DNA from: Chaetorhynchus papuensis
Lineage: Eukaryota > Chordata > Aves > Passeriformes > Rhipiduridae
NCBI GenBank assembly: GCA_013396525.1
Contig: VWYX01000292.1
Location: 581,679 to 645,678, forward strand
Direction of reading: 5' to 3'
DNA: 64,000 nucleotides
Positions 50,757 to 62,739 of the stretch are shown here, in pieces (within the stretch, counting starts at the first letter, position 1; each line of letters opens with the position of its first letter). The translations under genes were made by a program, and so were the position numbers. The notes beneath the pieces were generated by a model, which saw only the letters and a list, made by a program, of their open reading frames with translations, was not told the DNA's origin and did not search any database.

Positions 50757-51531
50757 TCTTCTCTTTTTTGTTTATTTGCTTTATACTACATGCAAGACTT
50801 TGTGGGTCGTTTTCGCAGGGCTGCCAACTATGCAGAAAACATAGTAATAATTTTCAAAACTATGTAATATCTCCTCTTTAATTTCCTGCCATGATGCTAG
50901 GAAATGTCTTTGATCTACTCTCATAGATCCCAGGCATTTGGTTGCATTTGATTCACAAGTAAAAGAGCACACAAAATGATTCTCAGTCATTTAGATAGAC
51001 TTTGGAGAAGAGTATCAGTCATCTTAGAAATACTCACAAAAGATTTTGACACGGATGAATTGGAAAATCTCAGACTTTTTGTGTTTCCAATAGCACTGAA
51101 TTTGACCCATTTCTATCAATAATGTCAAGTAATGGTTGTCTTACACTCTTCATTAAATTCTATCCTTAAACATAAGTACTGAATTTCAATTCACCCTTCA
51201 AACTTCTACGATATCAGTTGTCATGAGGAACAATTATTAATGGATTGTGAGGATCTTATATACAATAATGGAAACCAGAAAGCACCTGCTGTTTGGTTTC
51301 TGTGTCCTAAAATAACATTTCCACCTTTTATTTGACCCTCTTAAATAATTTCATATAAAATATATTTACAAATTCAGCAATGAACTTTTGTGTTTTCTCT
51401 ACTGATATGCTTTGCATGAGTTCTTGACCGAGTTCAAAATCTGACTTTTTGTCAAAGAGAATTGAAATCCTTAGCGAGAAGGTTTTTTAAACCAAATTAC
51501 AGCTCCCAGTTAAGAAGTTGGGCGGGGGCTG

Positions 51532-51553
51532 TGTTTGTTTGTTTGTTTGTTTT
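51532..51553. repeat. (GTTT)n microsatellite
   Basis: About five GTTT units ending in a T run. Confidence 0.85.
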
Positions 51554-54289
51554 TCAGAAACTAGACACAATTTCATTACTATTTTTACATTTTGCATATA
51601 TAACTGATCCCAAAGTGTTCGTTCCTAAATAAGAGAGGTGTTTAGTGGAGATTTCAGTAGTTGTCTGATTTATGTCTTGTCAATGCTAGCTGTCTGGATA
51701 ACACTGGGGAGTCTCTGCCTTTCAAGTGAGTAACAGACAAGGAGAAAGACTGAGATAAAGCCACCTGACAAACTTTGCTTGCTGTCACTGTTTTAGTCTA
51801 GAGTGCAAACTTAATTTGTGACAGTTGCCTGACATTTAGCATTCACTAGCAAAATTTCTTTTGCCTTTCAAAGTGGCTTGGACTCTCCAGTGCAACAATG
51901 TCTGTATATCCTTTATACACGTTCCAGGACAGAGACTGCCTCTTCTTATAGAACACAGCACTGTGATTTGCACATCATTGCATACTTGAATACTTGAATA
52001 GTTCTGGTACTCAGGAAGAAAACAGAAATGCTAGTCTTGATTGACTACATGTGTAATGTTCTGGTTATCCATGATGTCCTTGGTTTATATCTCCAGTTAT
52101 TCTGTTTGCACTACTGTGACTGCAAAGAGCTTCATTAGCTATATACATTCCCCTTTCCAAACCTTACTGAGCTCACATATTGTGGCAATCAATTCAAGAG
52201 GCTAATTTTATGTTATCATTAAAGAAGTCCTGCAATTAGTCTTACACTTCTTGCCTTTAATTTTTTACTGGATGTCATTTTATTCTGTTGCTGTAAGAGT
52301 TGGCAAACATACTTTTCTCATCTACTTCCTCTTTTGCATTTATTATGTTCAGTAACAGTAATTAATCTCCTCTGCAAGGCAAACAAATCTAATCCTCTCA
52401 GTTTCCCAGAGGAGTGCTTTCTGTATCTTTGATGATTTCTTGTCACTTAACTGCACACGGTATTTTATTTGCATTTGGTAAATAACTTGGTTGAACTATC
52501 ACATTCATATCTGTGCAGTCCATCTCAAGGGGTAACATAGCACTGGTTTTTGTATTCTTCTTGTGTCCTACTATGTCCTCATTAGCTGTATTTGCTTCTC
52601 AACTTTTCTTCCTAAGAGGTCAAAGTTTACCTTGAAAACCAAACCAATAACCAATTATCAGCAATGCAGATTGGTTCTTTCAAGTTTTCTAACCCAGCCT
52701 TTTCAGTTTTGTTTCTAAAGACTTATTTTTCTCTGTTCCCTGCCTGTGAAAGTTATTCAATTATATTTATTATATCTAAAGTTATTCAATTTCTCTATCA
52801 CTTGCCTTACACAGAATATCTGAAGTGAAGATAATACTTAAATGGAAATTGCAGTACCTCAATTCCAAGTCTGTCACTATTCACATCCTGTCTTGTGAAG
52901 CTCCAGTCCAGACTTCTGCATGGAGCTTCACTTTCTCCTGTTGACCCAAACCCACTTGCAGCTCTTGTGATCTCTCTGGTGCTGTTTTTGGATGAATCTC
53001 AGTCTTCCCAGTTCAGTCTTACAACTACTTCCATGACCTGTTCTGGCTTCTCAGCTACTGAGGAAAAGTTCCTTAAAAAGTTGTAGAAAGCACTGAGGAA
53101 ACTGGAGTTTATCTCCATCTCAATTTGCAAATGATGAACTTTAAAGCCATCTTTAAAGTTCTGCATTTACCAGCAGGAATTCTGTGTCAATACAGGGGAA
53201 AGTTAATCTCAGCTTGGGAAGGAAGCACAATAAACCCACCTGTCCTTTAACTCTAGTAGTGTCTTATTAACAGCCCTTGCAGGCAAATGAATCAAGCATT
53301 GGCAATTACAACATTTACTGGTATGTGTCCCACAAGGTGAGTATTTTAAAACAGCCAAATTGAAATTTTCCTCCATCCTCTCTCCTAGCAACCCACCACT
53401 CCTAAAAAGGCTTATGAGCTTACATCTTTTCACTCCCACAAACCTGACACAAAGGTCCAGACTATGCAAACAGCTATCAACTCTCCCTTCCTTACATAAT
53501 ACCCTCACCCATTCTCTAATGTGCCAAAAAAAAAAAAAGAAATTGACTTCTTGTAGCTATATAAAATGGCAGATGGTTTGTTGTGGTCTGAGAGTCCACA
53601 GCTAGGAGAAGGAGTACAACATTTCTGGGATTCATTGTGTTACGGAAGCAATGTCCACTGTTTGCCATCCCATATTATGCACACATCATCAGAAGTTAAT
53701 CCTCCTAACTGCAGTCATTACTGTAACTCATTTAGACAGGCTTTCCATTTTGCATGGTTTGAGTTTGGAACACTGTATATCTTATAAACCAAGTGGTGGG
53801 GTTTTTTTTTCCATATCAAGCTTTGTGTATATTGGGCATTTATTTAAATGCACTGCACTTAATTTATTCCTTTCTACTGTAAGCAGAACAACAGACATGT
53901 TGGAAAAACTTCATCATTTCACTGGATAACAATCTATGGCTCTTGGATAGGGGCTATAAAAACACATATTGATTTACTGCTTTGGGCCAACATTTGCAAT
54001 AATTTAACTTCTGGCTTAACTCTTGTGTACAGTTAGGTCTCACGGGTGGTCTAATACCTGGATATTTTTTTATAATCCCTTACTTCTATGCATCACATTC
54101 TGTATCTTCAGTGGTTAGTTATATTTCTGGATGTTGTTCACTCTAATGAAGACAATATGAGGAGATGGTAATGAAAGCATATTTTCATGTTGAATAAGCA
54201 GAGAGTTTTTGCCAGGGTAAAATGTACGTAAAATATCATGGCATTACTTCTTCTGTTCTCAATTGTGTATCAGTGTTTAAATCACATAC

Positions 54290-54349
54290 CAGTACTGAAG
54301 TTCATGATCATGAGCTGGCTATAAGGATCAGTGGATACAGCCCAAGTGC
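54290..54349 (-). CDS. Possible coding exon, 60 nt, just downstream of a CR1 3' end
   Basis: Seen: donor AGTACTG followed by gtatgtgat, and acceptor TATTTTTGGACTGGCAAG. It gives 19 codons, TWAVSTDPYSQLMIMNFST, with entry of two bases and exit of one. The CR1 at 54386-55315, on the same strand, ends about 36 bases before it, so the element sits immediately upstream of the acceptor. Composition is protein-like but short. It would be the most 5' exon in this window if it belongs to the same gene. Confidence 0.2.
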
Positions 54350-54385
54350 CTTGCCAGTCCAAAAATAAGGTGCCGCCAAATTTAA

Positions 54386-55315
54386 TCATAGAGCCATACA
54401 ATCCTATTATATGCTGAGTTGGAAGACACCCTTCCAGATCATCAAAACCAACTCCTGGCCCTGTGCAGGACACCTCAAGAGTCACACCATGTGCCTGAAT
54501 GCATTGCCCAAACACTTGAGTTCTGTCAGGCTTGGTGCTGTGACCACTTCCCGGGGGAGCTTGTCCCAGTGCTCAACCACCCTTTGGCTGAAAAACTTTT
54601 ACCAGATATCCAATTTAAACCCCCCCCCCAATTCATTTTCATGCCATTTCCTTGAGTGCTGTGACAGGTCACAAGAGGGAAGGGATCAGTACCTGCCCCT
54701 CCACTTCCCCTCACAAGGAAGTTGTAGACTGCAATAGGTCTCCCCTCAGTCTCCTCCAAGCTGAAAAACCAAGTGATCTCAGCCTCTCCTTATATGGTTT
54801 CCCCTCCAGACCCTTCACCATTCTCATGGCCCTACTTTGAATGCTCTCTAATAGCTTAATATCTATTTTATACTGTGGCACCCAAAACTGCCCGAAGCAC
54901 TTGAGGTGAGGCCACCCCAGTGCAGAACAGAGTGGGACAATCCCCTCCCTTGCCCTGCTGGCGATGCTGTGCCTGATGACCCCAGGACACAGATGTCCAC
55001 CCTGGCTGCCAGGGCACTGCTGAGTCATATTCAACTTGCCATCTACCAAGACACCCAGATCCCTTTCCACAGCACTACCTTCCAGCCTCTCATTCCCCCT
55101 TCTCTACAAGCAGTTGCCACATACCAGGTGCAGAATCTGGCATTTGCCATTGTTAAACATCATACATTTGGTGATTGCTCATCTTTTTCATTTGTCTTGG
55201 TCTCTCTGCAGAGCTGCTCTGTCCTCATAGGAGTTGACAGCTCCTCCCAATTTAGTGTTGTCAGCAAACTTACTTAGTATTCCTCTGAGTCCTGACCCTG
55301 GATTACCAGGACTAG
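54386..55315 (-). mobile_element. CR1 LINE, 5'-truncated, with decayed reverse transcriptase
   Basis: Seen: the minus-strand 3' end is close to the plus-strand ATCATAGAGCCATACAATCC. The minus strand encodes recognisable CR1 ORF2 C-terminal sequence: ERDLGVLVDGKLNMTQQCPG, then a run including SIASRAREGIVPLCSAL and SRAMRMVKGLEG. Further upstream, SKFADN (around 55258-55269) stands where CR1 reverse transcriptases have the catalytic FADD. The second aspartate is therefore Asn. With no 5' part, no ORF1 and frame breaks, this is a dead copy. The plus-strand ORFs here are antisense. Confidence 0.9.
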
Positions 55316-55350
55316 CCAAAATTCAGAGTAGAAGAATGACCTTGCAGGTA

Positions 55351-56256
55351 TGTCATGGGTTCAGGCCGGATGCCAGGCACCCACAAAAGCCACTCACTCA
55401 GTCCCCTCTGCAACTGGAGAGTGCAGAGAAAATTTAACAAAGGGTTCATGGGTTGAGATAAGGACCTAAAGAGATCGCTCATCAAATACCATCAAGGGCA
55501 AAACAGGCTCAAGTCAGAGGCATGAAGTGAATTTACTACTAACAAAATCAGAGTGGGATAATGTCTCCCATGGGAGACAATTCTCCATTAACTTCTCCAA
55601 TGCGAATCCATCTCATGAGCAACAGCTTTCTGTGAACTGCTGCAACCTGAGTCCATCCCACAGGCAGCAGTCCTCCCCAAACTGCTGCAGCGTGGGTCAC
55701 TCTTTCACGGGGCGTAGTCCTTCAAGGACAGGCTGCTCCAGCATGGGAGCCTCTCTCCACAGCTCTCCCACAGGTTGGCAGCCTCCTCTCAGGCATCCAC
55801 CTGATCCAGCATGGGACTCCTCCACAGGCTGCAGGTGGATGTCTGCAGATGGAGCTGTGCTCCATGGGCTGCAAGGGCACAGCTGCTTCACCATGGTCTT
55901 CACCACAGACTGTGCAGGAATCCTGGCTCCAGTGCCTGGAGCACCTCCTCCCCCTCCTTCTCCACAGACCATGGTGTCTCCAGAGTTGTTCTTCTCACAT
56001 GTTCTCAGTCTGCTCTTCTTTGGCTGGAATTAAAACTACACTACAACTTTTGTTTTGATTTCTTATTAAATCTGTTATCACAGAGGCATTACCACCATTT
56101 CTGATTGGTGCAGCCTTGGCCAGAACAACATCCATCTTTGGAGCCACCAGGGACTGTTGCCTCTGCCTGACATGGTAGAAGCTTCCAGCAGCTTCTCATA
56201 GAATTCACCTCTGTGGCCCCACCGCTACCAAAACCAGGTCATGCAAAACAAATACA
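55351..56256 (-). mobile_element. Long LTR (906 bp) with internal tandem repeats, near-perfect target duplication
   Basis: Seen: the block is bounded by TG (55351) and CA (56256), with AGGTA before and AGGTG after (four of five bases match). On the minus strand it starts TGTATTTGTTTTGCATGACC and ends GGCATCCGGCCTGAACCCATGACA. A poly(A)-like AGTAAA lies at about 55539 on that strand. The middle has several imperfect 35- to 45-bp units built on CTGCTGCAGCGTGGGTC / CCCACAGG motifs. Known: I recognise this as a widespread bird ERV LTR whose units vary in number. The 168-codon plus-strand ORF (55527-56033) is an antisense product of the repeats (Ser/Cys/His-rich), not a gene. It lies 35 bases beyond the CR1. 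Confidence 0.82.
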
Positions 56257-59179
56257 AGGTGCCATCAAACCATCTCCTCACAATCTCCAGTAGCCTGTTT
56301 CCTTCTAGGGAAGCTAGGGAAGAGCGGTCTTGGCCTTACCTTCTTTGTGCTTTGCCGGACAACCACCAAGTACAGGAAAAAAATCTCAATGTGCACCTGT
56401 TGCTTGCGTAATCCAACTTTGGTCTTTGGAACTGCTGCCAGAAAGGCATCAGCACCCTGAACCCTAAGACATCCACCTCCTGAGGTCTCTGCCAGCTCTT
56501 TGCTGAGCTCTCCACTTGGCATTGCCAAAGACTCTTGCAGCTTCTAATCTTTATGTCTTGTCAGCATGCACAGCTCTTAAAAGCCACCAGGTAAATCATG
56601 ATTTTTGAGTCTAGTCTGTGGGTTTTTCCAGATGAAAGCAAAACCCAGCTTTATATTGAAAAAAAGGCATGTTGATATTGTTCCCTTTCTTTACAAATAT
56701 CTGGAATGTTTCTTTCTTTATAGTAAACTCAGCAGTAAACACTTAGCTGCAGTGTTTTTTTCTTGCAGCTGAAACCTTTTAAATAACCCTGTGTAACTTA
56801 AACTTACAGACCTTTATATTAAAGCTTTTCCTGCTCAGCTTCTGCTCTTATGCTGAGAATAATTTAAAATTGATTGTCCTTATTAGTGGCTTTTTGTACA
56901 TCTTCAGATTCTGCTACTGTGGATGTTTAGTAATTTCAAGAGTCTTTTAGGTTTTCCAAAGACTTTCTAAACTTTCTGCTTTGCATTTTGTTTGTATATA
57001 CAGAGAAAGCATTCAAACAAACCTATGTTGCCACTCTCTTACCCCTGTTCCCAATATCTAGATACAGGTTACAACTGTAAGTTCATCTGTTTGCACCCAA
57101 AAAACCTGGCATTCATCTGATTCACCTGATCTGGCAGCTGAGTATGTGGCCTTTCCTGTGTGCTTCTTGATTATACAGGACAAAGTGGACTTACACATCT
57201 TCCTCACTCCACAGATGCAGCAAGATTATAACAGTGCTCTGTCTTGGGGCTCTCATACTCCCCTTCTTGCTTGTGCCCACACTGGCATAGCAGTTTTATG
57301 CTTGTCCATTCATTAGTAGTGTACATAACCATGACATTTCTCTTAAAAGGATTACATTAGCACAGGAGCTATCACTTTCCCATGCTTTCTCCAGATTTTG
57401 CATTCAAAAGTACTTAATAGTTCCATCTTGACCCAGAAAGTAGTTTTTGTGAATGCTTTGTGGTTATATCCTGCTTATTTGTACTGAATTTTAAAGTCAG
57501 AGGAGGGATGTAGCAGAATATTAGGAGAAGGAAATGTTTAATTTCTGTCATATAACCAGCATATTTCTGTCCATCAATCAAAAGTTAATTTATTTTCTTC
57601 CTTTGCAGTACATAACTTCAATTGTTTCTTTCCTCTGCCCTTGTTTCTCTTAATTCTTAACAACTGCTGTCAGCTAAATGAATGTCTTCCAGCAGGTAGG
57701 AAGAAGATGCAATTCATGTTGTGCATAGATAATATTAAGCATGCAATACTGTGAAATTACACACTCCATTTAAAAATAGTTGAGAGGAGGAGGAGGGGGT
57801 GGAAGAACAAATTATTAGCAGCCTGTTTGTCTGTCACACTGCTGATAAAATCTGGAGAGAAAATAGGAGAAGAGTTGTTGGGAAAGCAGTGGGATCCTAC
57901 ACTGCAGGAGGCCTCCTTGTGATTAGTGCTCGTGACATAGAGCTTTTGCCCTTCCTGACAAAAACCAGTTTGGTAACCACTTCCATACACCTTGTTCAAC
58001 CTGAATGAATGGCTAGAATGAAATATTCAGCAGGTGTGAACTTCAAAAGCTACACTCTCTATGTTATGTATAGTTCGCCTGGAAATACATAATACCTTTA
58101 AAACACCAATTGGCTCTCAAAGGGCACTCATCCATTTTCCTCTCTGTTTTATGCAGAGACAAGAACGTGCCCTCTGGCGACTGCAGCTGACAGCTGTGGA
58201 TGAAAGCCATTCTATCAAAAGCTGTCTTCTCTGTCTTTAAGCCCTCCCTCATCATGTCCAAGCCAATGTGTATTAGGCTCCAAGGCTTCTTTCATTATTT
58301 GTCTTTAGAATCTGAAGTTGTAGCCAGTTCTTTCAAGGCTGGGAGGAAGTTTGAAAGTCTACACTGAAACTTCTCTAAAAAGGGAAAATCAGGGTACCAC
58401 TATCAAAATATAAGCTATCAAATCATATTCAGATCCAGATTCTGCAAAAGTTAATTTGCACAGTTGTAAAGACCAAATCCAGGATTTTGGGGTTATTGCT
58501 AGTGGTAAGTTAAAACGCTAGTACTCCTTTCTGTGCAAGTGAAATCACCCTTCCCTTTGGACCGAAAATATCCTGGAGGAGCATCCTCACTGCCAGATGG
58601 ACTTCATCAATTGATCTTAAAAACCCTGAAACTATTGATGAACACTGAATAGTTATCAGATTGCACCTCTGCAAAGTCAGAGCACTTGAAGAGTCATTTT
58701 TATCTTAAGAAGCAAATTAAGCTTCTTTTTGTCAGCATAACAACCTTGTTTTCTCTTTGAGTGTCTTGTATTCAGTAGTGTTTCTATGTTTAAAGAATAC
58801 AATTGACTGAAATAATTTTAGAAAGGTTTTAGAAAGCTACATGAATATGATGTGATGAGGCAAACCACTGTGCCTCTGGTATAAGCCATCACAGCTGTCC
58901 AATCCATGGCAGCTTGCTGGTGACTTGAATGGTCCATTAAATTACATGGTCTGATTCTTCTCTCTCCATGGAGTATTGCAAAATGAGCTTTTGAGGAAAC
59001 CTCATAGCTACCCAACATGCATATCTAAAGCCACAGTCATGCAGTCATTTAGCACAGATGGCTCTTCACTCCTTTGACCTCGGTAGAGCTGGCTCAAGAC
59101 CATAGGCAGAGGGTAGAGGGCTAGAGCAGAAAAGGTTTAGCTGGTCCGACTCAACACCACATCTCTACCTCTACCTAGC
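56257..59179. other. Unassigned sequence
   Basis: The first 270 bases have a higher GC content and an 87-codon minus-strand ORF (56265-56528) with no recognisable content. This may be more retroelement sequence. The remainder is AT-rich with short ORFs only. Confidence 0.4.
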
Positions 59180-59710
59180 CATGGGCTGTTGCTGAGAGAA
59201 GGTGTAGGAGCCAAAGGACAAACTCCTGTCCTGACAACTAGAGAAGCAGAAGCTCCAGTCATTTAGGCACTCTTCTCTGAATCTCCCCTTTCCCCATGGC
59301 AATGACCTTGATAGTATTCCAGCTTCCTCTCCTTTCCCAGAAAGCAGTCACAAGGTGAGAGGGGGCTGATGTGTGAGACGTGGCATGGCTCCGCTCAGGG
59401 GCTAAAACTATGTGAGCAGAAGAAGGAAAGGTGGACAACAAGATTTCTGGACTTTGTCTTCCCAATTCACAACCTCATGTAACAGAGCCCTGCTTTCCTG
59501 GAGATGGCTGAATATCTGCCTGCCCATTGGAAGTGGAAAGAATAGCTTGGTTCGGTTTGATTTGTTTGCATGTACAGCTTGCAAGCACAGCTTTTACCTA
59601 TTAAATTATTCTCATCTCCACTTTTACTTTTCTGATTCTTTCCACCACCCCACTGGGGTGAGTGAGGAGCTCTGTAGGGCTTTGCTGCCAAATGGGGTGA
59701 AACCATGACA
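59180..59710 (+). mobile_element. Diverged ERVL-type LTR, same family group as 21353-21948
   Basis: Seen: the block order is shared with 21353-21948: GTTGCTGAG near the start, GTCTTCCCAATTCAC, GAGCCCTGCTTTCCTGGAGA, CTGCCTGCCCATTGGAAG, the poly(A) region CCTATTAAATTATTC (ATTAAA), and an end at GGTGAAACCATGACA. The left border is uncertain and no target duplication was found. More diverged than the other two. Confidence 0.72.
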
Positions 59711-60046
59711 AACCTGAAAATCTGCTTTACCTCTGTCAGCCTTCCTTACTCATCTTTACCTTCTGAGAGCCCTGAAGACTTTCCAAACCTGCCTTTAAAC
59801 ACTTTTCCCACTCAAATCCCTTCTGCTGTCACTGCAAAACTGAGTTCTGCCATTGAGCCAACCCTGATATTTTCTTCATCTGTATTAATTGTACATAAAT
59901 AGATTCTCAAGTGTTTGAAAGATTATGGTATGTGAATTTATTAAAACACACTTCTAGCAATAATTTCTGCATGAGTAACAGACTAAAAATCCTCAAATAC
60001 AAAACAGTATTTTCCTAAAAACAGCAATTATAAAATGTTTACTGGT

Positions 60047-60784
60047 TGTCCTGGTTACAGGAGTAGGGTGCCAGTGTGGGTGTACCACACTGTGTATTCT
60101 ACTCCCCTCTGTCATTTCTGATGAGCTGCTAATGATGGGTCATTTTCAGGAGCTGCCCTGTGCACACCAGACACCTCAGGCTGGGTAGGCAGGGTAGTGC
60201 AAGGCAGGCTGGTGTTTCTTCTTCTTCACACCTATGACTCAGCTGTGGTAACTCCCTCCGGGAAGCACCGGCACAGTTACACCCATCCCGAGGGGTCATT
60301 TCTGCTGATGGGCCATAAGGGACTCAATGGCACCAGCAGAAAAGGCAGCTGCAACAACTTAGACCATCAAGGACTTCCAGATAGCCCATGACTCACAGGA
60401 TTACATCATTCCATTGTGAAACTCCCTGCCCCAGGGAGGTCCTGAGCATTCCCACCTGAACCTAATAGTATAAACCTGTGGGTCTGGGAGCCTGGGACAA
60501 CACCACCACCACTTGATGGATCCAGGAGGACCAGAGCTTCCACAGGACCACCGCTTTTGGTAAGACTGTGACCATCACTTCAACAGGATGCAACCACTTG
60601 ACAGGCCTGTGACCTTCCCTGACCAACAGCGTGCCAGTTGTACTTTGTGGGTTTGAGCCAGTTCTGTGTTTATCATTGCATTTACTGTAATCTTTCTATT
60701 AAATTGTAACTCTGACCTGAAATCTCTCTCAAGGTAAATGAATGGGGTTCATTTCTCCCACCAGTTTACTTTCAAACCAGTACA
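60047..60784 (+). mobile_element. Solo LTR with TATA box and poly(A) signal
   Basis: Seen: starts TGTCCTGGTTACAGGAGTAG and ends GTTTACTTTCAAACCAGTACA. TATAAA lies at 60469-60474 and ATTAAA at 60698-60703. The element is GC-richer than its flanks, and the sequence after the TATA box is rich in ACCACCACC. It is a different LTR family from the ERVL-type copies. Target duplication not evident. No internal domain. Confidence 0.78.
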
Positions 60785-62739
60785 CCAGTTCTTCCCCAAC
60801 TCTCTCAACAAGCAGGCTCTGGTTCGCAAACCACCTTTTCACTTACATCAATTATATTGTTTCTATACACTAGTGTTATGTCTTAATTAAGTATTTCATA
60901 TTCTGAACAACTGAAATGGTATAAAAACCTTTACACTTTAAAACTAGAAGAATTCATCCGTAACATGCACAATTCTTAACTGTGCCAAGCTGAAGTCAAG
61001 TTTGAGCTGAAAGTGTTTGGAAATATCCCCAAGTGATATTTCTGTCATCACACTTTCCAATTTATGTTTCATTTCTGTTGTGGTTGCTGCTGCTCAGCTT
61101 TATTTATAAATCTTTGAAAATAGGAATTTATAATGAACACACAGCCAGTTTCTTAAATTAAAGCACTGAGGCACTAAAAAGTAAGCACCACTATAATCAA
61201 GCTAATTAAAAGGCCACGTTAAGGATAGGAATCTGCATATGAAAAGGAACATAATTTTCCTGATGGTAGTTTTACTATCCTCTTATATTTGCATGCACCC
61301 TGTAGAGTCTCACCATCATTTGAAGCTAAGCTACTTAAAGAAAAATCAGGTTTTTACTCCTTAATCTCTTTAAACTAAAGCAGTATTTCCAGTTTTGACC
61401 AACAGGTTCTGTGTTTTTCGAAGTTCATTCTTTGAAGAATTGAAATACTTTAATTTATCCAGAGCAGCAGATGCACAGCACACTTGGGGACAAATGAGAT
61501 GAGTGAGCTGTGTACTGAATTTTTAATGATGTTTCCCTGGTAGAGACTTCAGAAAGCACTTTTGACAATCTAACTCGGTAATGAGCAGTTTTCTTCATTT
61601 GAAAACTATGTGGAAAGAATACTATGGCCTTTCATATTCAGAAGCTAATGCAGGACATTTTGGTGCTAGCATTTTTTTTTCATTGCCAGAAAGGTAAAAA
61701 AGTGGGACAGGGGAGACACTAACAAAAACCAACATAAGCTGCACACAAATCTTCTTTCCATATCCAATAAAAATCCTTTCTGTGACTAAGTTTTACTTAA
61801 TAAAATCCCTGTTCTGGTGACAACTAATGTTTTCAAGCAGAAAAGACTCTATTTAGGATATGAAACATTTCAAGGAGCTCTTAAGTATGTGATGTAGACA
61901 TAAATTCAGAAAGAAGGACATTGAGGTCACTTGGAGCTTAGATGTTAAGAAGCATGAGACTCATACCTTAAGTTACATTCTTTTTTTGGTTTTATTTTTG
62001 CCATATATACTCACAGTTCCAGTGCTAAATAAACACTAAAAACTCAAGAAGTAATTTCTTAATCTTCTGAAGGATTGCTGTGAACTTGCAAATTTACCAT
62101 ATATAGTGTCTGTCAATCATACCAGTCTCTCTTAACTTTCCACACAATGTCCTAGAGTTGTTAACCATTCTATGACTCAGAAAGTGCATGCACTGTGGAG
62201 AACTGGTTAGTTAGCTGTGGTGTACTTTACAGTGTTTCTTTGACCACAGTCTGGTTTTTTGCTGGTTGTCTTTAATAGGAAACCCGAACCAAAGTTCTTC
62301 TGGAAGTTGACTACTACCTTGTATATTGTGCAGACCTGTAAGTATTTCCAACCATGTCATTTCACTGCTCAGTGAAAGACTTCCATGAGTAAGTCAGCAC
62401 AACCTGTCACATCCCTGCATTTCTTTTGTGGTTTAAGTTCCCTTTAGTTGATTTCCAGCAAAATCAGGGCTGGAGAACCTTTTGTTGATGACAGTTAACC
62501 AATGAAGTTTATTATAACCTTCCAGTCCTTCAATTGGATTAAAGAAGTTGTTTCTATACCAGGAAACCTTCCTCAAATGGCAATAAATAATTCATCAGGA
62601 AAATACTGTGCTGGCTTCCTGATGTGGAGAAGAAGAAAATTTTCACTTATGTCTTCCAGATAATAATTTCCTATCCATCTGCATTATCCTACAGCAACTT
62701 AAAGCTACCACAGAGCAAGCATAACATCCTGTAAAGGAA
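60785..62739. other. AT-rich unique-looking sequence, no gene seen
   Basis: No repeat recognised and no long ORF. Confidence 0.5.

Larger units (their letters stand above)
45424..54289. other. AT-rich unique-looking sequence, no gene seen
   Basis: Nearly 9 kb with short ORFs only and no recognisable interspersed repeat. It includes a (GTTT)n tract at 51532-51553, an A run near 53526-53538 and an unresolved base at 50756. Confidence 0.5.

Noticed and set aside
54411..55277. Several plus-strand ORFs of 62 to 123 codons
   Set aside because: Antisense to the CR1 reverse transcriptase at 54386-55315.
56265..56528. 87-codon minus-strand ORF
   Set aside because: Follows directly after an LTR. No recognisable domain and no initiation context; possibly retroelement sequence.
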